64,000 nt of DNA from Fusicatenibacter sp. (GCA_022766945.1 JALEOU010000069.1:62001-126000); one strand, 5' to 3'. Shown: positions 48,292 to 59,133, counted from the stretch's first letter. The notes: generated by a model not told the origin, from the letters alone. Numbers and translations are program-made.

Positions 48292-48343
48292 GGACTGCCT
48301 TCCTCCCTGCCCCGGACTTCTCTTTCTGTTCCCGGCCGTCTCT

Positions 48344-48712
48344 TCAGACCGGGCTTCTCCAGCTGTAATGCGGGCGTTCCCTTCTCCAGTCGATCCGACT
48401 CTGCCACATGGACAGCCCTGTGCCATCCTCCTGCATCGGGAAAGAATCCGTAATCAGACCCGTTGTCTGCTCCTTTCCAAAAAATACGATATCACAGAAA
48501 TCCACAACTGCCTCCCAGTCGCTGCTCAGATAATCGTGACCGCCTTCCCGGATATGGAGCGCATTTTTCTCTTTCGCGCCAAGAAAATGGAACACTTCAT
48601 CCGCCGCCATCCAGCTAATCTGGGTTCCGTAGGGATTCGACCAGGTATCCGCAAGCGCGTCCGTCGTAATGACAGAGCGCGGTGCAATACTCCCTGCCCG
48701 CGCAAAAATCAC
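48344..48712 (-). pseudogene. C-terminal fragment of an alpha/beta-hydrolase (CE15/acetyl-esterase-like)
   Basis: ARAGSIAPRSVITTDALADTWSNPYGTQISWMAADEVFHFLGAKEKNALHIREGGHDYLSSDWEAVVDFCD resembles the C-terminal third of such esterases; no N-terminal part present. Confidence 0.6.
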
Positions 48713-49398
48713 GCTTTAAACCGGTATCCAACACCCCAGATCGTTTCAATGTACTGCGGTTTTGCTGTATTAAACTCGATCTTCTCACGGATTTTTTTGA
48801 TATGCACGGTAACGGTCGCGATGTCTCCGATCGACTCCATATCCCAGATCTCCCGGAACAGTTCATCCTTGGTAAATACCCGGTTGGGATTCTCCGCAAG
48901 GAAGGTAAGCAGATCAAATTCCTTGGTCGTAAACTGTTTTTCCTCTCCGTTGACCCAGACTCTCCGGGCAGTCTTGTCAATCTTAATGCCGCGAATCTCC
49001 ACAATATCATTCGTCTTCTTTCCGCTGCCGATCAGCCGGTCATATCTGGAAAGATGTGCTTTGACTCTTGCCACCAGCTCACTCGGAGAAAATGGCTTCG
49101 TCATATAGTCATCCGCGCCAAGCCCCAGACCACGGATCTTATCGATATCATCCTTTTTTGCTGACACCATAATGATGGGCAGATCTTTTTTCTCCCGCAC
49201 CTGGCGGCAGATCTCAAATCCGTCGATCTCCGGCAGCATCAGATCAAGAATCAGCAGATCAAATTCTTCATTCAGTGCCTTGACAAGGCCCATATCCCCA
49301 CGGTTTTCAATCTCAACTTCAAATCCTGACAGTTCCAGATAGTCCTTCTCCAGATCTGCGATGGCCTCTTCATCCTCAACGATCAGTATTTTGCTCAT
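48709..49398 (-). CDS. OmpR-family response regulator
   Basis: KILIVEDEEAIADLEKDYLELSGFEVE; LLILDLMLPEIDGFEICRQVR; winged-helix C-terminus. Confidence 0.95.
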   Translation of the reverse strand: MSKILIVEDEEAIADLEKDYLELSGFEVEIENRGDMGLVKALNEEFDLLILDLMLPEIDGFEICRQVREKKDLPIIMVSAKKDDIDKIRGLGLGADDYMTKPFSPSELVARVKAHLSRYDRLIGSGKKTNDIVEIRGIKIDKTARRVWVNGEEKQFTTKEFDLLTFLAENPNRVFTKDELFREIWDMESIGDIATVTVHIKKIREKIEFNTAKPQYIETIWGVGYRFKA

Positions 49399-50902
49399 TT
49401 ATCGGTACCTCCTGATATTTTCTTAATACAAAGTACATCGTGGTGCCCACCCCTTCTTTGCTGGTAGCCCACACTTTGCCTCCATGATCCTCCAGAATCT
49501 TCCGCACAATCGACAGTCCGATGCCGCTGCCTCCCCGCGTAGAATTGCGGGATGCATCCGTGCGGTAAAAGCGATCAAAAATCTTTGTCAGATCTTTGGT
49601 GGCAATTCCCTTTCCATTGTCTTCAATCTCCACCTGGACAAAGTCTCCCACATCCTTCAGGCGGATATTAATCACCCGATGACTTTTGTCCATGTATTTA
49701 ATCGAATTACTGATAATGTTGTTGATCACACGCTTGAGCTGTTCTGCATCCGCGATCACAACCGCATCTTCCTCCAGATAGTTAAAATAAGTCAGATCCA
49801 CATGCTGAGCTTCCAGTTCCAGACTCAGTTCCTCCACACAGTCATCAAAGTAATCCGCGATATGAATCTTGGAAAACGTGTAAGGGATACGATTGGTATC
49901 AATCTTGGAATAAAACGTCAGCTCATTGATCAGACGGTCCATCTCATTCGCCTTATTATAAATCGTGCGGATATATTTATCCATCTTCTCCGGTGTATTG
50001 GCCACACCGTCCATAATGCCCTCCACATATCCCTTCACAGCGGTAATCGGCGTCTTGAGATCATGGGAAATATTGCTGATCAGCTCTTTATTCTCCCTGT
50101 CATATTCTACTTTCTCTTCTGCGGTCTCCTTGAGCCGGATGCGCATCTCCTCAAAATCCTCGCAGAGGTCATTAATCTCCTCGACACCGCAGGGTTCCAC
50201 CGTAAAATCCAGATTGCCATCCTTGATATTCTGTGTAGCCTTTTTCAGCTGTTCCAACGGCCCCACAACACCCCGGTAGATCCAGATGCTGAGGCAGGAA
50301 GCCGTAATCACAAGAATCACCACCGTTGCGATCAGAATATCCCTCAAAAGCCCCCGCACCTGCGGAGAAATCTTATTGGCTTTTGTGATGATAAACACAC
50401 TGCCTTCCTCCTGATTGTCAAACAGAAAATCCACCTGCTTGACAAGGCACTGATTCTGATTGATATAGAGATCACCCCTGGAACTGCTTCTTGCATTGCC
50501 GTAGGCAGGCAGATCCGTCAGAAGCAGCTCATCGGACATCTCCGAAGAACCGTTAAAAATAAGCAGATCCCCCTTTCGCACTGCCAGGAAGGAAAAACTT
50601 CTCTCCAGCTTTTTATTAACCGAATCCAGATAAGCAGCATCTGCCAGACGGGAAGGGTCTTCTTGTGAAATTTTTTCCAGTTCGGTGTACTCCTTGGATG
50701 TCAGGGCATTCAGCATCAGTGTATTATTGGAAATCGTCTCATAGGTCACATTCTGGATCCCATACTGTTCTCCGATTGCCCGGATCTTATAGACAAAGAA
50801 ACCATAATAAGTCAGACCGCACAACAAAACCGGTACCAGAATTACAGTAAAGAATGAGATCAACACACGTGTTTTTAATTTCATACTTTTCTTCTTTTCC
50901 AC
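49376..50902 (-). CDS. Sensor histidine kinase (HAMP, HisKA, HATPase)
   Basis: LISNISHDLKTPITAVKGYVEGI; VEIEDNGKGIATKDLTKIFDRFYRTD; GGSGIGLSIVRKILEDHGG. Confidence 0.95.
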   Translation of the reverse strand: MEKKKSMKLKTRVLISFFTVILVPVLLCGLTYYGFFVYKIRAIGEQYGIQNVTYETISNNTLMLNALTSKEYTELEKISQEDPSRLADAAYLDSVNKKLERSFSFLAVRKGDLLIFNGSSEMSDELLLTDLPAYGNARSSSRGDLYINQNQCLVKQVDFLFDNQEEGSVFIITKANKISPQVRGLLRDILIATVVILVITASCLSIWIYRGVVGPLEQLKKATQNIKDGNLDFTVEPCGVEEINDLCEDFEEMRIRLKETAEEKVEYDRENKELISNISHDLKTPITAVKGYVEGIMDGVANTPEKMDKYIRTIYNKANEMDRLINELTFYSKIDTNRIPYTFSKIHIADYFDDCVEELSLELEAQHVDLTYFNYLEEDAVVIADAEQLKRVINNIISNSIKYMDKSHRVINIRLKDVGDFVQVEIEDNGKGIATKDLTKIFDRFYRTDASRNSTRGGSGIGLSIVRKILEDHGGKVWATSKEGVGTTMYFVLRKYQEVPINEQNTDR

Positions 50903-51141
50903 GACAAGTTGTCCGCCTTTTTTCAGATTGCGCTTATCAAAGGGCAGACTGCGAGCCCAAGCGCTGTTTTTTTCATTATACCACAGCAGTGCCGCTTTTT
51001 GGCATTAACTAAACAGGATATTTCTAAAGTTTCTATAAAAACAGTTGTATGGCTGTTCTGTCTGGTTCATTGTATTGGGGAGGTTTTTTCTTTATACTGG
51101 AAGCAGATCAGAACTATTTGTTTCAGAAAGTGAGGTATCCT

Positions 51142-52173
51142 ATGGGTGTTCAATTAGGGAAGAAGATCCGAGAACTGCGTCTGAAGAAATTGGTTACGCA
51201 GGAACAGCTGGCCAGGACTTTGGGGGTGTCCTCTCAGGCGGTCAGCAAATGGGAGAATGATCTGGCGATGCCGGATATTCAGATTCTGCCGGAGCTGTCG
51301 GTGTATTTTGGGGTTACAATTGATGAACTGTTTAATCTGTCGAAAGAGGATCATTACAACCGCATTGAAAATCTCTGCTGTCAGAAGGAGCTGCTCAGCG
51401 CAGATGAGTTCCGCAGTTCGGAAGATTATCTGAAGACTCAGATCTCCATGGATGCAAAAGAGGGCCGTCCCTGGTATCTGCTGGCAGTGATGTACAATCA
51501 CATGGCGGATGGGCTCCGTGAACTGGCGGAAGCAGCTGCAAAAAGATATATTGAGCTGGAGCCGGAAGTGAAATGGGGACACAGTCAGCTGAATATAGCA
51601 CAGCAGGGTACGGTTTTTGAATGGAGTGTGACGAATCACTCTGACAGAATCAAATATTATCAGAATTTTATCGCCGCTCATCCGGGCTATGCAAGAGGCT
51701 ATCTGTGGCTTCTCGATGATCTGATCGCCGACTGGCGGTTAGATGAAGCCGAAGCAGTGGTACAGAAGCTGAAAAAAGTGCAGAATGATTTTCGTGTACT
51801 GCTCTATCAGGGTCAGATTGCCTGGTATCGTGGCAATCGGGATCAGGCTTTTGGTTTCTGGCACCAGATGGAAGAGGACGCGCCGACCGAGTGGCTCGTT
51901 TTCTCTACTATTGCGGACTGCCTGACCAGAAACGGGGAATATGAAAAAGCCATTTCCTATTACCGCAGATCCATGGAGCTTGCTCAAAAACCGCGGTACA
52001 CCGATGACGCCATGAGTATCGCACAGATTTACGAAATTCTCAACCGTCCGAAAGAGGCGATTGCAAGTTGGATGGAGGTCCTTTCCATCCTCGCAGAGGA
52101 ATGGGATACCTCAGAGGGAAGAGAAGTCGACCGCATTCTCGGAAAAATCCGCGAACTCGAAAAACAGCTGTAA
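51142..52173 (+). CDS. XRE-family HTH regulator with TPR-like C-terminus
   Basis: LGKKIRELRLKKLVTQEQLARTLGVSSQAVSKWENDLAMPDIQILPELSVYFGVTIDELF. Confidence 0.9.
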   Translation: MGVQLGKKIRELRLKKLVTQEQLARTLGVSSQAVSKWENDLAMPDIQILPELSVYFGVTIDELFNLSKEDHYNRIENLCCQKELLSADEFRSSEDYLKTQISMDAKEGRPWYLLAVMYNHMADGLRELAEAAAKRYIELEPEVKWGHSQLNIAQQGTVFEWSVTNHSDRIKYYQNFIAAHPGYARGYLWLLDDLIADWRLDEAEAVVQKLKKVQNDFRVLLYQGQIAWYRGNRDQAFGFWHQMEEDAPTEWLVFSTIADCLTRNGEYEKAISYYRRSMELAQKPRYTDDAMSIAQIYEILNRPKEAIASWMEVLSILAEEWDTSEGREVDRILGKIRELEKQL

Positions 52174-52219
52174 GCTCTGAAACGTCCACAGGACCTTTCT
52201 TTTGCAGGCACACTCCCAA

Positions 52220-52258
52220 AAACAGGCAGGATCACAGATATGGTGATCCTGCCTGTTT
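52220..52258. terminator. Intrinsic terminator between convergent genes
   Basis: AAACAGGCAGGATCAC / GTGATCCTGCCTGTTT. Confidence 0.88.
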
Positions 52259-52265
52259 CTTTTCT

Positions 52266-53231
52266 TTATGCCCACCACATTTCTCCGGCGGTTTCGTAAA
52301 TGATCGAATCCTTCAGAAATGCGATTGCTTTTTCCAGTCCTTCCTTTGGAGACATCAGTCCATCTTCATGCTCGATGCTGATCGCTCCATCGTATCCGAC
52401 CGTCTTCAGTGTGCTGATAATATTGTTCCACACCTCTCTGGAATGGCCGTAGCCCACGGTACGGAATACCCAGGAACGGTTCAGAATATCGCCGTAATCC
52501 TGAGTGTCCAGCACACCGATTTTCGCGGTATTCGCCGCGTCAATCTTCGTATCCTTTGCGTGGAAATGATAGATGGCGCCTTTCAGCATCTTGATCGCCT
52601 CACAGGGATCAATTCCCTGCCAGAACAGATGGCTTGGATCCACATTTGCCCCAATGATCTCGCCGACTGCAGCGCGCAGACGCAGCAGGGTGGATGGATT
52701 GTAAACACAGAATCCCGGATGCATCTCAAATGCAATCTTTTTGATTCCGATTTCCTGTGCAAGCTTTGCTGTCTCTTTCCAATAAGGAATCAGAACGCTG
52801 TTCCACTGCCAGTCAAGAATCTCCCGATATTCCGGCGGCCATGCGCAGGTCACCCAGTTCGGATTTTTCGAAGTCTCACAGTCGCCCGGACAGCCGGAAA
52901 ACGCAACCATGGTATCCACGCCCAGCATCACTGCCACTTTCATGGCGTCCACAAACTCTTCGTGAAAACGCTGTGCCGTCTCTTTGTTTGGATGCACCGG
53001 GTTTCCATGGCAGGCTACTGCGGACAGTTTCATGTTGTATTTGGCAAGAAGTGCTTTCAGTTCTTCCGCTTTCTCCGGATGTACCAGATACTCTTTCGGA
53101 TCCAGATGTGCCTTTCCGGGATATCCGCCTGCACCGATTTCCAGGCTGTCCACACCAAGGCTGCTAAGATATGCAAGTGATTCTTCCAGTCCCATCTGAT
53201 TCAGGACCGGAGACATAACAGAAAGTTCCAT
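52266..53231 (-). CDS. Sugar phosphate isomerase/epimerase (AP-endonuclease-2-like TIM barrel)
   Basis: LGVDSLEIGAGGYPGKAH; IGANVDPSHLFWQGIDPCEAIKML; YDGAISIEHED. Confidence 0.9.
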   Translation of the reverse strand: MELSVMSPVLNQMGLEESLAYLSSLGVDSLEIGAGGYPGKAHLDPKEYLVHPEKAEELKALLAKYNMKLSAVACHGNPVHPNKETAQRFHEEFVDAMKVAVMLGVDTMVAFSGCPGDCETSKNPNWVTCAWPPEYREILDWQWNSVLIPYWKETAKLAQEIGIKKIAFEMHPGFCVYNPSTLLRLRAAVGEIIGANVDPSHLFWQGIDPCEAIKMLKGAIYHFHAKDTKIDAANTAKIGVLDTQDYGDILNRSWVFRTVGYGHSREVWNNIISTLKTVGYDGAISIEHEDGLMSPKEGLEKAIAFLKDSIIYETAGEMWWA

Positions 53232-53302
53232 AATTACCTCCTACGATTTCAAAGCGTACCGGTAAAAACCTGCCGGTTCCCATCCGGTACGCTCCTGTTT
53301 TA

Positions 53303-54013
53303 TCAGTTATTTTCCACCGGTTCCACATGCGGGCAGACAAGCTCGATGTTTTTTCTCACCGGACATGCCCACTGCACTGCATTTTTGATGATCTGTTGTA
53401 CGTATTCGTTCCGGAAAGACGGATTCGTCTCATGTCCCGGCTGAAAATAGAAAATCTTTCCATTTCCGCGCACCCAGGTACAGCCGCTGCGAAACACCTC
53501 GCCGCCATTAAACCATCCCATGAAAATGGTCTCCTGCGGCTCTGCGATATCAAACGGTTCCCCGTACATTTCCTCCGGATCCAGCACAAAGGTTTCCGGA
53601 ATTCCCTTTGCGATTGGATGATTCGGCTTTACTGTCCAGATTCGCTCTCTGGCACCATCTCTCCATTTCAGATTGCAGGTGGTTCCCAACATTCTCCGGA
53701 AAATTTTGGAATGATGGCCGGAATGCAGTACAATCAGTCCCATTCCTGACAGCACATACCGCTGTACCCGGTCAACGATTTCATCCGGTACGCGGTCATG
53801 CGCCATATGGCCCCACCAGATCAGTACATCCGTGTCGGAAAGAACTTCTTCTGTCAGTCCGCACTCCTGCTCGTCCAGCGTCGCCGTTCTCACTTCTGTC
53901 TCTTCATTTTTCAGGAAACCGGCAAGATATCCATGCAGTCCGCCGGGATACAGTTCTGTCACAGCCGGTATTTCTTTCTCATGAATATTCTCATTCCATA
54001 CAGTAACTTTCAT
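53303..54013 (-). CDS. ThuA-like domain protein
   Basis: [78 protein letters not shown]. Confidence 0.92.
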   Translation of the reverse strand: MKVTVWNENIHEKEIPAVTELYPGGLHGYLAGFLKNEETEVRTATLDEQECGLTEEVLSDTDVLIWWGHMAHDRVPDEIVDRVQRYVLSGMGLIVLHSGHHSKIFRRMLGTTCNLKWRDGARERIWTVKPNHPIAKGIPETFVLDPEEMYGEPFDIAEPQETIFMGWFNGGEVFRSGCTWVRGNGKIFYFQPGHETNPSFRNEYVQQIIKNAVQWACPVRKNIELVCPHVEPVENN

Positions 54014-54014
54014 A

Positions 54015-55070
54015 CTATTTTTTGCACCTTTCCTCAAAATCAGTGATCACAGCATTGTTTTCGCCCGATTCGAACAGCGCTTCCATCAGCTTCATTACCC
54101 GCATCACTTCGTCATGTTTGATGAGCTGCTCTTCCTTACCGCGAATTGCGTTCACCACATTCCGGTAGAAGTCACGGATATCGCTGTCGATCCGCGGGAG
54201 AGGATACTCTTTAATGGTCTCATCCGTTCTCGGCGCCATGGTCTTGGTAAGACCTGCGGCAGTCACTACAGGTACCGCCTCCCGGTTCTGCCAGTCGGAA
54301 ACCATGACAATCTTTCCGTTCAGCTGCCAGTCCTCTATTACGGCAGATCCGTTTTCCCCGAGCATATACCATCTGGGCAGACTGATGAAATTGCTGGTTC
54401 CGACTTCCACCACCACCGTAAGATCATGTTCAAATTTTAGCGTTACGGTAAATCCGTCATCACACTCTTCATTGGTAACATTGGAAAGCTCGGTATAGAT
54501 CGATACCAGCTTTTCCGGGATCATCTGCATAATCTGATCCAGAAGATGTACTCCCCAATCCAGTACCATGCCTCCGCCGCACTCTTTTTTGTTTCTCCAG
54601 TCTCCCGGTATGCCTCTGGATCCATGAACTCTCGACTCGATCCGGAACACCTTTCCCAGCGTTCCCTGATCATAGATCTGCTTCATTACCCGGAAATCTT
54701 CATCCCATCTGCGGTTCTGATGTACCGTAAAAAGCACCTGATTTTCATGGGAAGCATCGATCATTTCCTGCAGCTCTTCGTGATTTAAGGCTACCGGTTT
54801 CTCGCAGACCACGTGTTTTGCGGCTTGCATCACCCGAATGCACATATCCTTGTGCAGATGATTCGGAATTGCCACAGTGACAAGCTCTACCGTATCGTCC
54901 CCCAGCAGTTCTTCCAGAGTCTCATAAGCATAAATACCCTTGCTGTGGGCTGCTTCTCTTCTTTCTTCCAGAATATCGTAAATACCGGCCAGTTCCAGCT
55001 CTTCAATTCTTCCAATCAGATCGCAGTGCCAGCCTCCCATGCCGCCGTATCCGATGACTGCAATTCTCAT
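54015..55070 (-). CDS. Gfo/Idh/MocA family oxidoreductase
   Basis: [57 protein letters not shown]. Confidence 0.93.
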   Translation of the reverse strand: MRIAVIGYGGMGGWHCDLIGRIEELELAGIYDILEERREAAHSKGIYAYETLEELLGDDTVELVTVAIPNHLHKDMCIRVMQAAKHVVCEKPVALNHEELQEMIDASHENQVLFTVHQNRRWDEDFRVMKQIYDQGTLGKVFRIESRVHGSRGIPGDWRNKKECGGGMVLDWGVHLLDQIMQMIPEKLVSIYTELSNVTNEECDDGFTVTLKFEHDLTVVVEVGTSNFISLPRWYMLGENGSAVIEDWQLNGKIVMVSDWQNREAVPVVTAAGLTKTMAPRTDETIKEYPLPRIDSDIRDFYRNVVNAIRGKEEQLIKHDEVMRVMKLMEALFESGENNAVITDFEERCKK

Positions 55071-55114
55071 TTTTCTTTTCCTCTCTCCCGTCGTTGATTC
55101 TGTCAGATTTTCTG

Positions 55115-56272
55115 TCAGATTTCAGGTACCTCAATTTCGATCTCACGGCCTGCTTCTGCAGACTTGAAGATACCATCGATGATTGCCTGGTTGTAAATGA
55201 TCTGGGAAGTCGGTACCGGTGCCGGTGTGCCGTTCTTCACTGCATCCAGGAAGGAACGGATCTTTTTGTCGAACAGCTTGCTCACATCGGAATCCACAAT
55301 CGGAATCACTGTCTCTGTCTGCTGTCCGCAGATCTCATGATAGAGAATCATCGGTCCGCCAACACTGCCGTTCCAGCACTCTGTGGAAGGAATCCGAAGG
55401 CCGCCCTTGGTACCAAGAATAATAGTATCACCTGGTGTATCCATGTTCATCGCCCATGCAATACGGAAATCCAGAATAATATCGCCTTCCAGACGGATAA
55501 AGGCAGCTGCGAAATCATCTACCTCAAACTTCTTGGCATACTCCGGGTGGGTCGGATAATAATCCGGACGGGTACCAAAGAAATTGGACTTATAACCGGA
55601 AACGGTCAGCGGCTTCGGATAGCCGATTGCGTTGAGTACCATATCCAGTGAATAGCAGCCGATATCGCCGAGCGCACCGATTCCTGCTGTCTTGTCCTCG
55701 ATAAAGCTGGTTCCGTAAGGTGTCGGAATACCGCGTCTTCTTCCGCCGCCGGTCTGGATGTAATAAACTTTGCCAAGCTCGCCGGACTCTACGATCTTTT
55801 TGATCATCTTCATATTCTCGTCCAGTCTCGGCTGGAATCCGATGGAAAGCACTTTCTGGCTTTCTTTCTCTGCCTTACAGATCTCAACTGCCTCATCCAG
55901 AGTAACACACATCGGTTTTTCCAGAAGAACGTTCACGCCCTTTTTCAGTGCATAGATTGCACACTCTGCATGCGTTCTGTTGTATGTACATACGCTGACT
56001 GCATCCAGTTCAAGGGACTCGTCGTCCAGCATCTCTTTATGGCTTCTGTAGCATTTTGCTTCCACCTGGAATTTTCTGAAGAATGCTTCTGCTTTGCCTT
56101 CTACCAGATCTGCACCGGCTACCACTTCCACATCGGGCATATTCAGATAGCTTACCATATGTGCCTCTGCAATCCATCCGGTTCCGATAATACCTACACG
56201 AAGTTTTCTGGAGGTATCGATTGTCACTTCCTCCTCTGTATCTTTAAAACGATCCAGAATATTTTCTGCCAT
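55115..56272 (-). CDS. Gfo/Idh/MocA family oxidoreductase
   Basis: LRVGIIGTGWIAEAHMVSYL; NVLLEKPMCVTLDEAVEIC; GIGALGDIGCYSLDMVL. Confidence 0.93.
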   Translation of the reverse strand: MAENILDRFKDTEEEVTIDTSRKLRVGIIGTGWIAEAHMVSYLNMPDVEVVAGADLVEGKAEAFFRKFQVEAKCYRSHKEMLDDESLELDAVSVCTYNRTHAECAIYALKKGVNVLLEKPMCVTLDEAVEICKAEKESQKVLSIGFQPRLDENMKMIKKIVESGELGKVYYIQTGGGRRRGIPTPYGTSFIEDKTAGIGALGDIGCYSLDMVLNAIGYPKPLTVSGYKSNFFGTRPDYYPTHPEYAKKFEVDDFAAAFIRLEGDIILDFRIAWAMNMDTPGDTIILGTKGGLRIPSTECWNGSVGGPMILYHEICGQQTETVIPIVDSDVSKLFDKKIRSFLDAVKNGTPAPVPTSQIIYNQAIIDGIFKSAEAGREIEIEVPEI

Positions 56273-56292
56273 TGTTACGTTCCTCTCTTTCT

Positions 56293-57117
56293 TCAGTCTT
56301 TCAGAATGCTCTTTAAATAATCTACGCTGATCTTTGCGCATTCCAGCGGAGTATATCCCATACTCGGCTGATCCTGCTCTACGATAAACCATTTTGCACC
56401 GCTCTCGATGGATGCCTTTACAATCTCAGGAATATTCTGCAGTCCCTTTCCCACCGGACGGAACTCGAAACTGCCTTTTGCACTTTCCTTCTTGTCCTCA
56501 TCGATTCCAATCAGTGCATACATATTTTCTGATCTGCTTCCTGCAAAATCTTTCAGATGTACGGTCGGAATTCTTCCCGCATACTTTCTCACGTATTCCG
56601 AAGGATTTTCACCTCCCACATTCACCCAGCAGGTATCCAGCTGTGTCTGCAGGATTTCCGGTTTTACTTCCTCGTACAGAACGTCCAGCGCATATTGGCC
56701 ATTGATTTTGGTGAACTCAAAATCATGATTGTGATACTGCAGAACCATGCCTGCCTCTGCGGCAGCTTCTCCAATCACTTTTGCCCCTTCAATGACTTCC
56801 TGAAATTTCTCAGAACCGGGTCTGTACTCTTCTGTCAGATAAGGGATAACAATATAGCTGCAGCCGATGGTTTTGTAGCATGCTACGGTTCCTTTCGGAT
56901 CACTGATCAGTTCTACAAACGGCACATGGGCAGACAGCGGAATTAACCCTGTCTCCTCACACATTGCTTTCACTTCTTCCGGAGCATGACCGTACAGTCC
57001 TGCAAATTCCACTGCGCTGTAGCCCATCTCTTTGACTGCTTTCAGCGTTCCGGCAAAATCTTTTTCCAGATCTTCTCTGACTGAGTACAGCTGCAATCCG
57101 ATTTTTTCACTCCACAT
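56293..57117 (-). CDS. Sugar phosphate isomerase/epimerase (TIM barrel)
   Basis: LQLYSVREDLEKDFAGTLKAVKEMGYSAVEFAGLYG; VLQYHNHDFEF; QLDTCWVNVGG. Confidence 0.92.
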   Translation of the reverse strand: MWSEKIGLQLYSVREDLEKDFAGTLKAVKEMGYSAVEFAGLYGHAPEEVKAMCEETGLIPLSAHVPFVELISDPKGTVACYKTIGCSYIVIPYLTEEYRPGSEKFQEVIEGAKVIGEAAAEAGMVLQYHNHDFEFTKINGQYALDVLYEEVKPEILQTQLDTCWVNVGGENPSEYVRKYAGRIPTVHLKDFAGSRSENMYALIGIDEDKKESAKGSFEFRPVGKGLQNIPEIVKASIESGAKWFIVEQDQPSMGYTPLECAKISVDYLKSILKD

Positions 57118-57383
57118 GTTCGCTTACCGCCTTTCTTTTCTTATTTTTCCACCTGGCAGATGGCCAAATGGTTCTTTTTTTTGTTCCCGGGTCCCTTTTT
57201 CGCGGCCGGAAATATTCGGTCAATTCGTGCGGCAGCTTCTTACCGCCTGCACCCTCACAAAAAAAGACTCCTTCCCGGCAAAATGCTCAATACAATTTTT
57301 CAAAACATTTTCCAATCAGAAACTTTGCATAAACCTATAGTTTCGTTTTCTTCTTTTTTCCGAATATTTACCGGTTTTCCCTA

Positions 57384-57412
57384 TTTACATTTTATCTAAG
57401 TGTCCTTATAAT
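57384..57412 (+). promoter_or_regulatory. Promoter of the AraC-family gene
   Basis: TTTACA - 17 - TATAAT. Confidence 0.55.
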
Positions 57413-57472
57413 ACAAGTCATAAACACCCGGGTTTTGGACAAATATTGCGATAACTGCCAAGGGAGGTCTAT

Positions 57473-58282
57473 ATGCCTTATCAGATTGAAAACAGAAATT
57501 CATCCTTTTCCTCCGGCCATTTTTCCGGTCTGACAACCATCCCGCATCTTCACACGCATCTGGAAATGATCTATATGGCGGAAGGTTCCAGTGTCGCAAC
57601 CGTGGATTCCGAAAATTTTCTGATTGAAAAAGGAGACCTGTTTCTCTCCTTCCCTAATCAGGTTCATTATTACCATGACCGCTGCCCCTGCAGCGGCTAT
57701 CTGATCATTTTCTCCCACAGTCTGTTTCAGGAACTAAAGGATCTTTTTTTGTCCAACGTGCCGGTTTCTTCCGTTGTCAAAAAAGAACAGCTGACTCCCA
57801 GGATTCACCTGTTTCTTGAAAATATTACCGTAAAGAACAACTCCGGGAACTCCTTTGACCAGATTGCAGCCAAAGGCTATCTGCTCGCTCTGCTCGGTGA
57901 GGTACTTCCCTGCATAGCCTTAAAGCCAAATACTTCCAGTATGGACAGCATCCGAAGCATCCTGACCTACTGTTCCGAGCGCTATACCGAGCCGCTGACT
58001 CTCGAAACGCTGGCACGCAATCTGCATCTGAGCAAATACTATATTTCTCATATTTTCACGGAACGCATGCAGATCAGTTTTCCGGATTTTATCAACAGCC
58101 TGCGGATCGAACATGCCTGTACCATGCTGGAAAAAGATACCAACATCACCGAGATCGCTTTCTCCTCGGGCTTTTCCTCTGTGCGCACCTTCAACCGGGC
58201 ATTCTCCAAGTATATGCACATGACGCCCCGCGAATATATGAAACAAAAGGAAACGCTGCCTGCAACTCTGCTGGTCCCGTAG
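57473..58282 (+). CDS. AraC family transcriptional regulator (cupin + HTH)
   Basis: IPHLHTHLEMIYMAEGSSVATVDSENFLIEKGDLFLSFPNQVHYY; ITEIAFSSGFSSVRTFNRAFSKYMHMTPREYMKQ. Confidence 0.94.
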   Translation: MPYQIENRNSSFSSGHFSGLTTIPHLHTHLEMIYMAEGSSVATVDSENFLIEKGDLFLSFPNQVHYYHDRCPCSGYLIIFSHSLFQELKDLFLSNVPVSSVVKKEQLTPRIHLFLENITVKNNSGNSFDQIAAKGYLLALLGEVLPCIALKPNTSSMDSIRSILTYCSERYTEPLTLETLARNLHLSKYYISHIFTERMQISFPDFINSLRIEHACTMLEKDTNITEIAFSSGFSSVRTFNRAFSKYMHMTPREYMKQKETLPATLLVP

Positions 58283-58316
58283 CCTCGTGAATTCCCTGCA
58301 AAAAAAGGAGTATACG

Positions 58317-59071
58317 ATGAAAAAATCATATCTTTTCTTATCGCCATTGGCCTTTTTACACTTCTCCTTACGATCTTTCCCATGGAAGTCTCCAAAAAGG
58401 AAACGGCCGCTTTCCCGGAAGAGAAACCGCGCGAAGTCGTTGAATCCCGCTCCTGGAATCCGGAGTATTCCCGCTATTACACAAGCAACCATGATCGCGC
58501 ATATCACAGCGATCAGATTATCTACGGACAAGTCACAGACTTTTCCTGTGAAGCAGGCAGAAATTTTATCTTTACCTATGAAAAAGTTCAGATTCGGGAG
58601 GTACTCCAGGGAGACCTGAACGTAGGAGACACGATTTCCGTAGTAAAATGGAGCGGTGAAGTTACTGTCAGAGAAATGATCGACGGAAAGAGAGCTGCCG
58701 GACTCGAAGAGGAAGCAGCAGCCTATGAAGAGGAATACAAAGGAAAAGATCTGGATTCTCTCGTTATCCACGACAGCGGCTACCACGACATCGATTCCGA
58801 AATCGGACAGAAATCGGTCTATTTTCTCGAGGAACTCGACTGGGAAGACACCAAAAATCTGTATGCAAGGATTGATGCAAGTAAAAGTCAGTATCTGGAA
58901 ATTTCAGACGGAGTTTTCGAGAGTACCTTCGATGTTTTTAAGGAAAGAACAGATGAGGAAGATTCCGATTCCAGAGATGCATCAGAGAAACCTTCTCTTT
59001 ACACACTGGAAGAACTGGTAGAAAGTTTCACCCCGCCGCCGGTTTCTCTTAACATACCGACGGCCGGGTAG
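58317..59071 (+). CDS. Hypothetical exported protein; signal peptide and body are in different frames as sequenced
   Basis: RBS AAAAGGAG + ATG at 58317, but mature frame (open at 58382) requires +1 nt; with one extra A in the A6 run it reads MKKIISFLIAIGLFTLLLTIFPMEVSKKETAAF. Confidence 0.65.
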
Positions 59072-59090
59072 TGAAACCCGGCCCTTTTTA

Positions 59091-59133
59091 AAAAAGCTGC
59101 ATATCCCACATCTGAGATATACAGCTTTTTTTA
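59091..59133 (+). terminator. Intrinsic terminator
   Basis: AAAAAGCTGcATATC...GATATaCAGCTTTTTTT. Confidence 0.85.
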
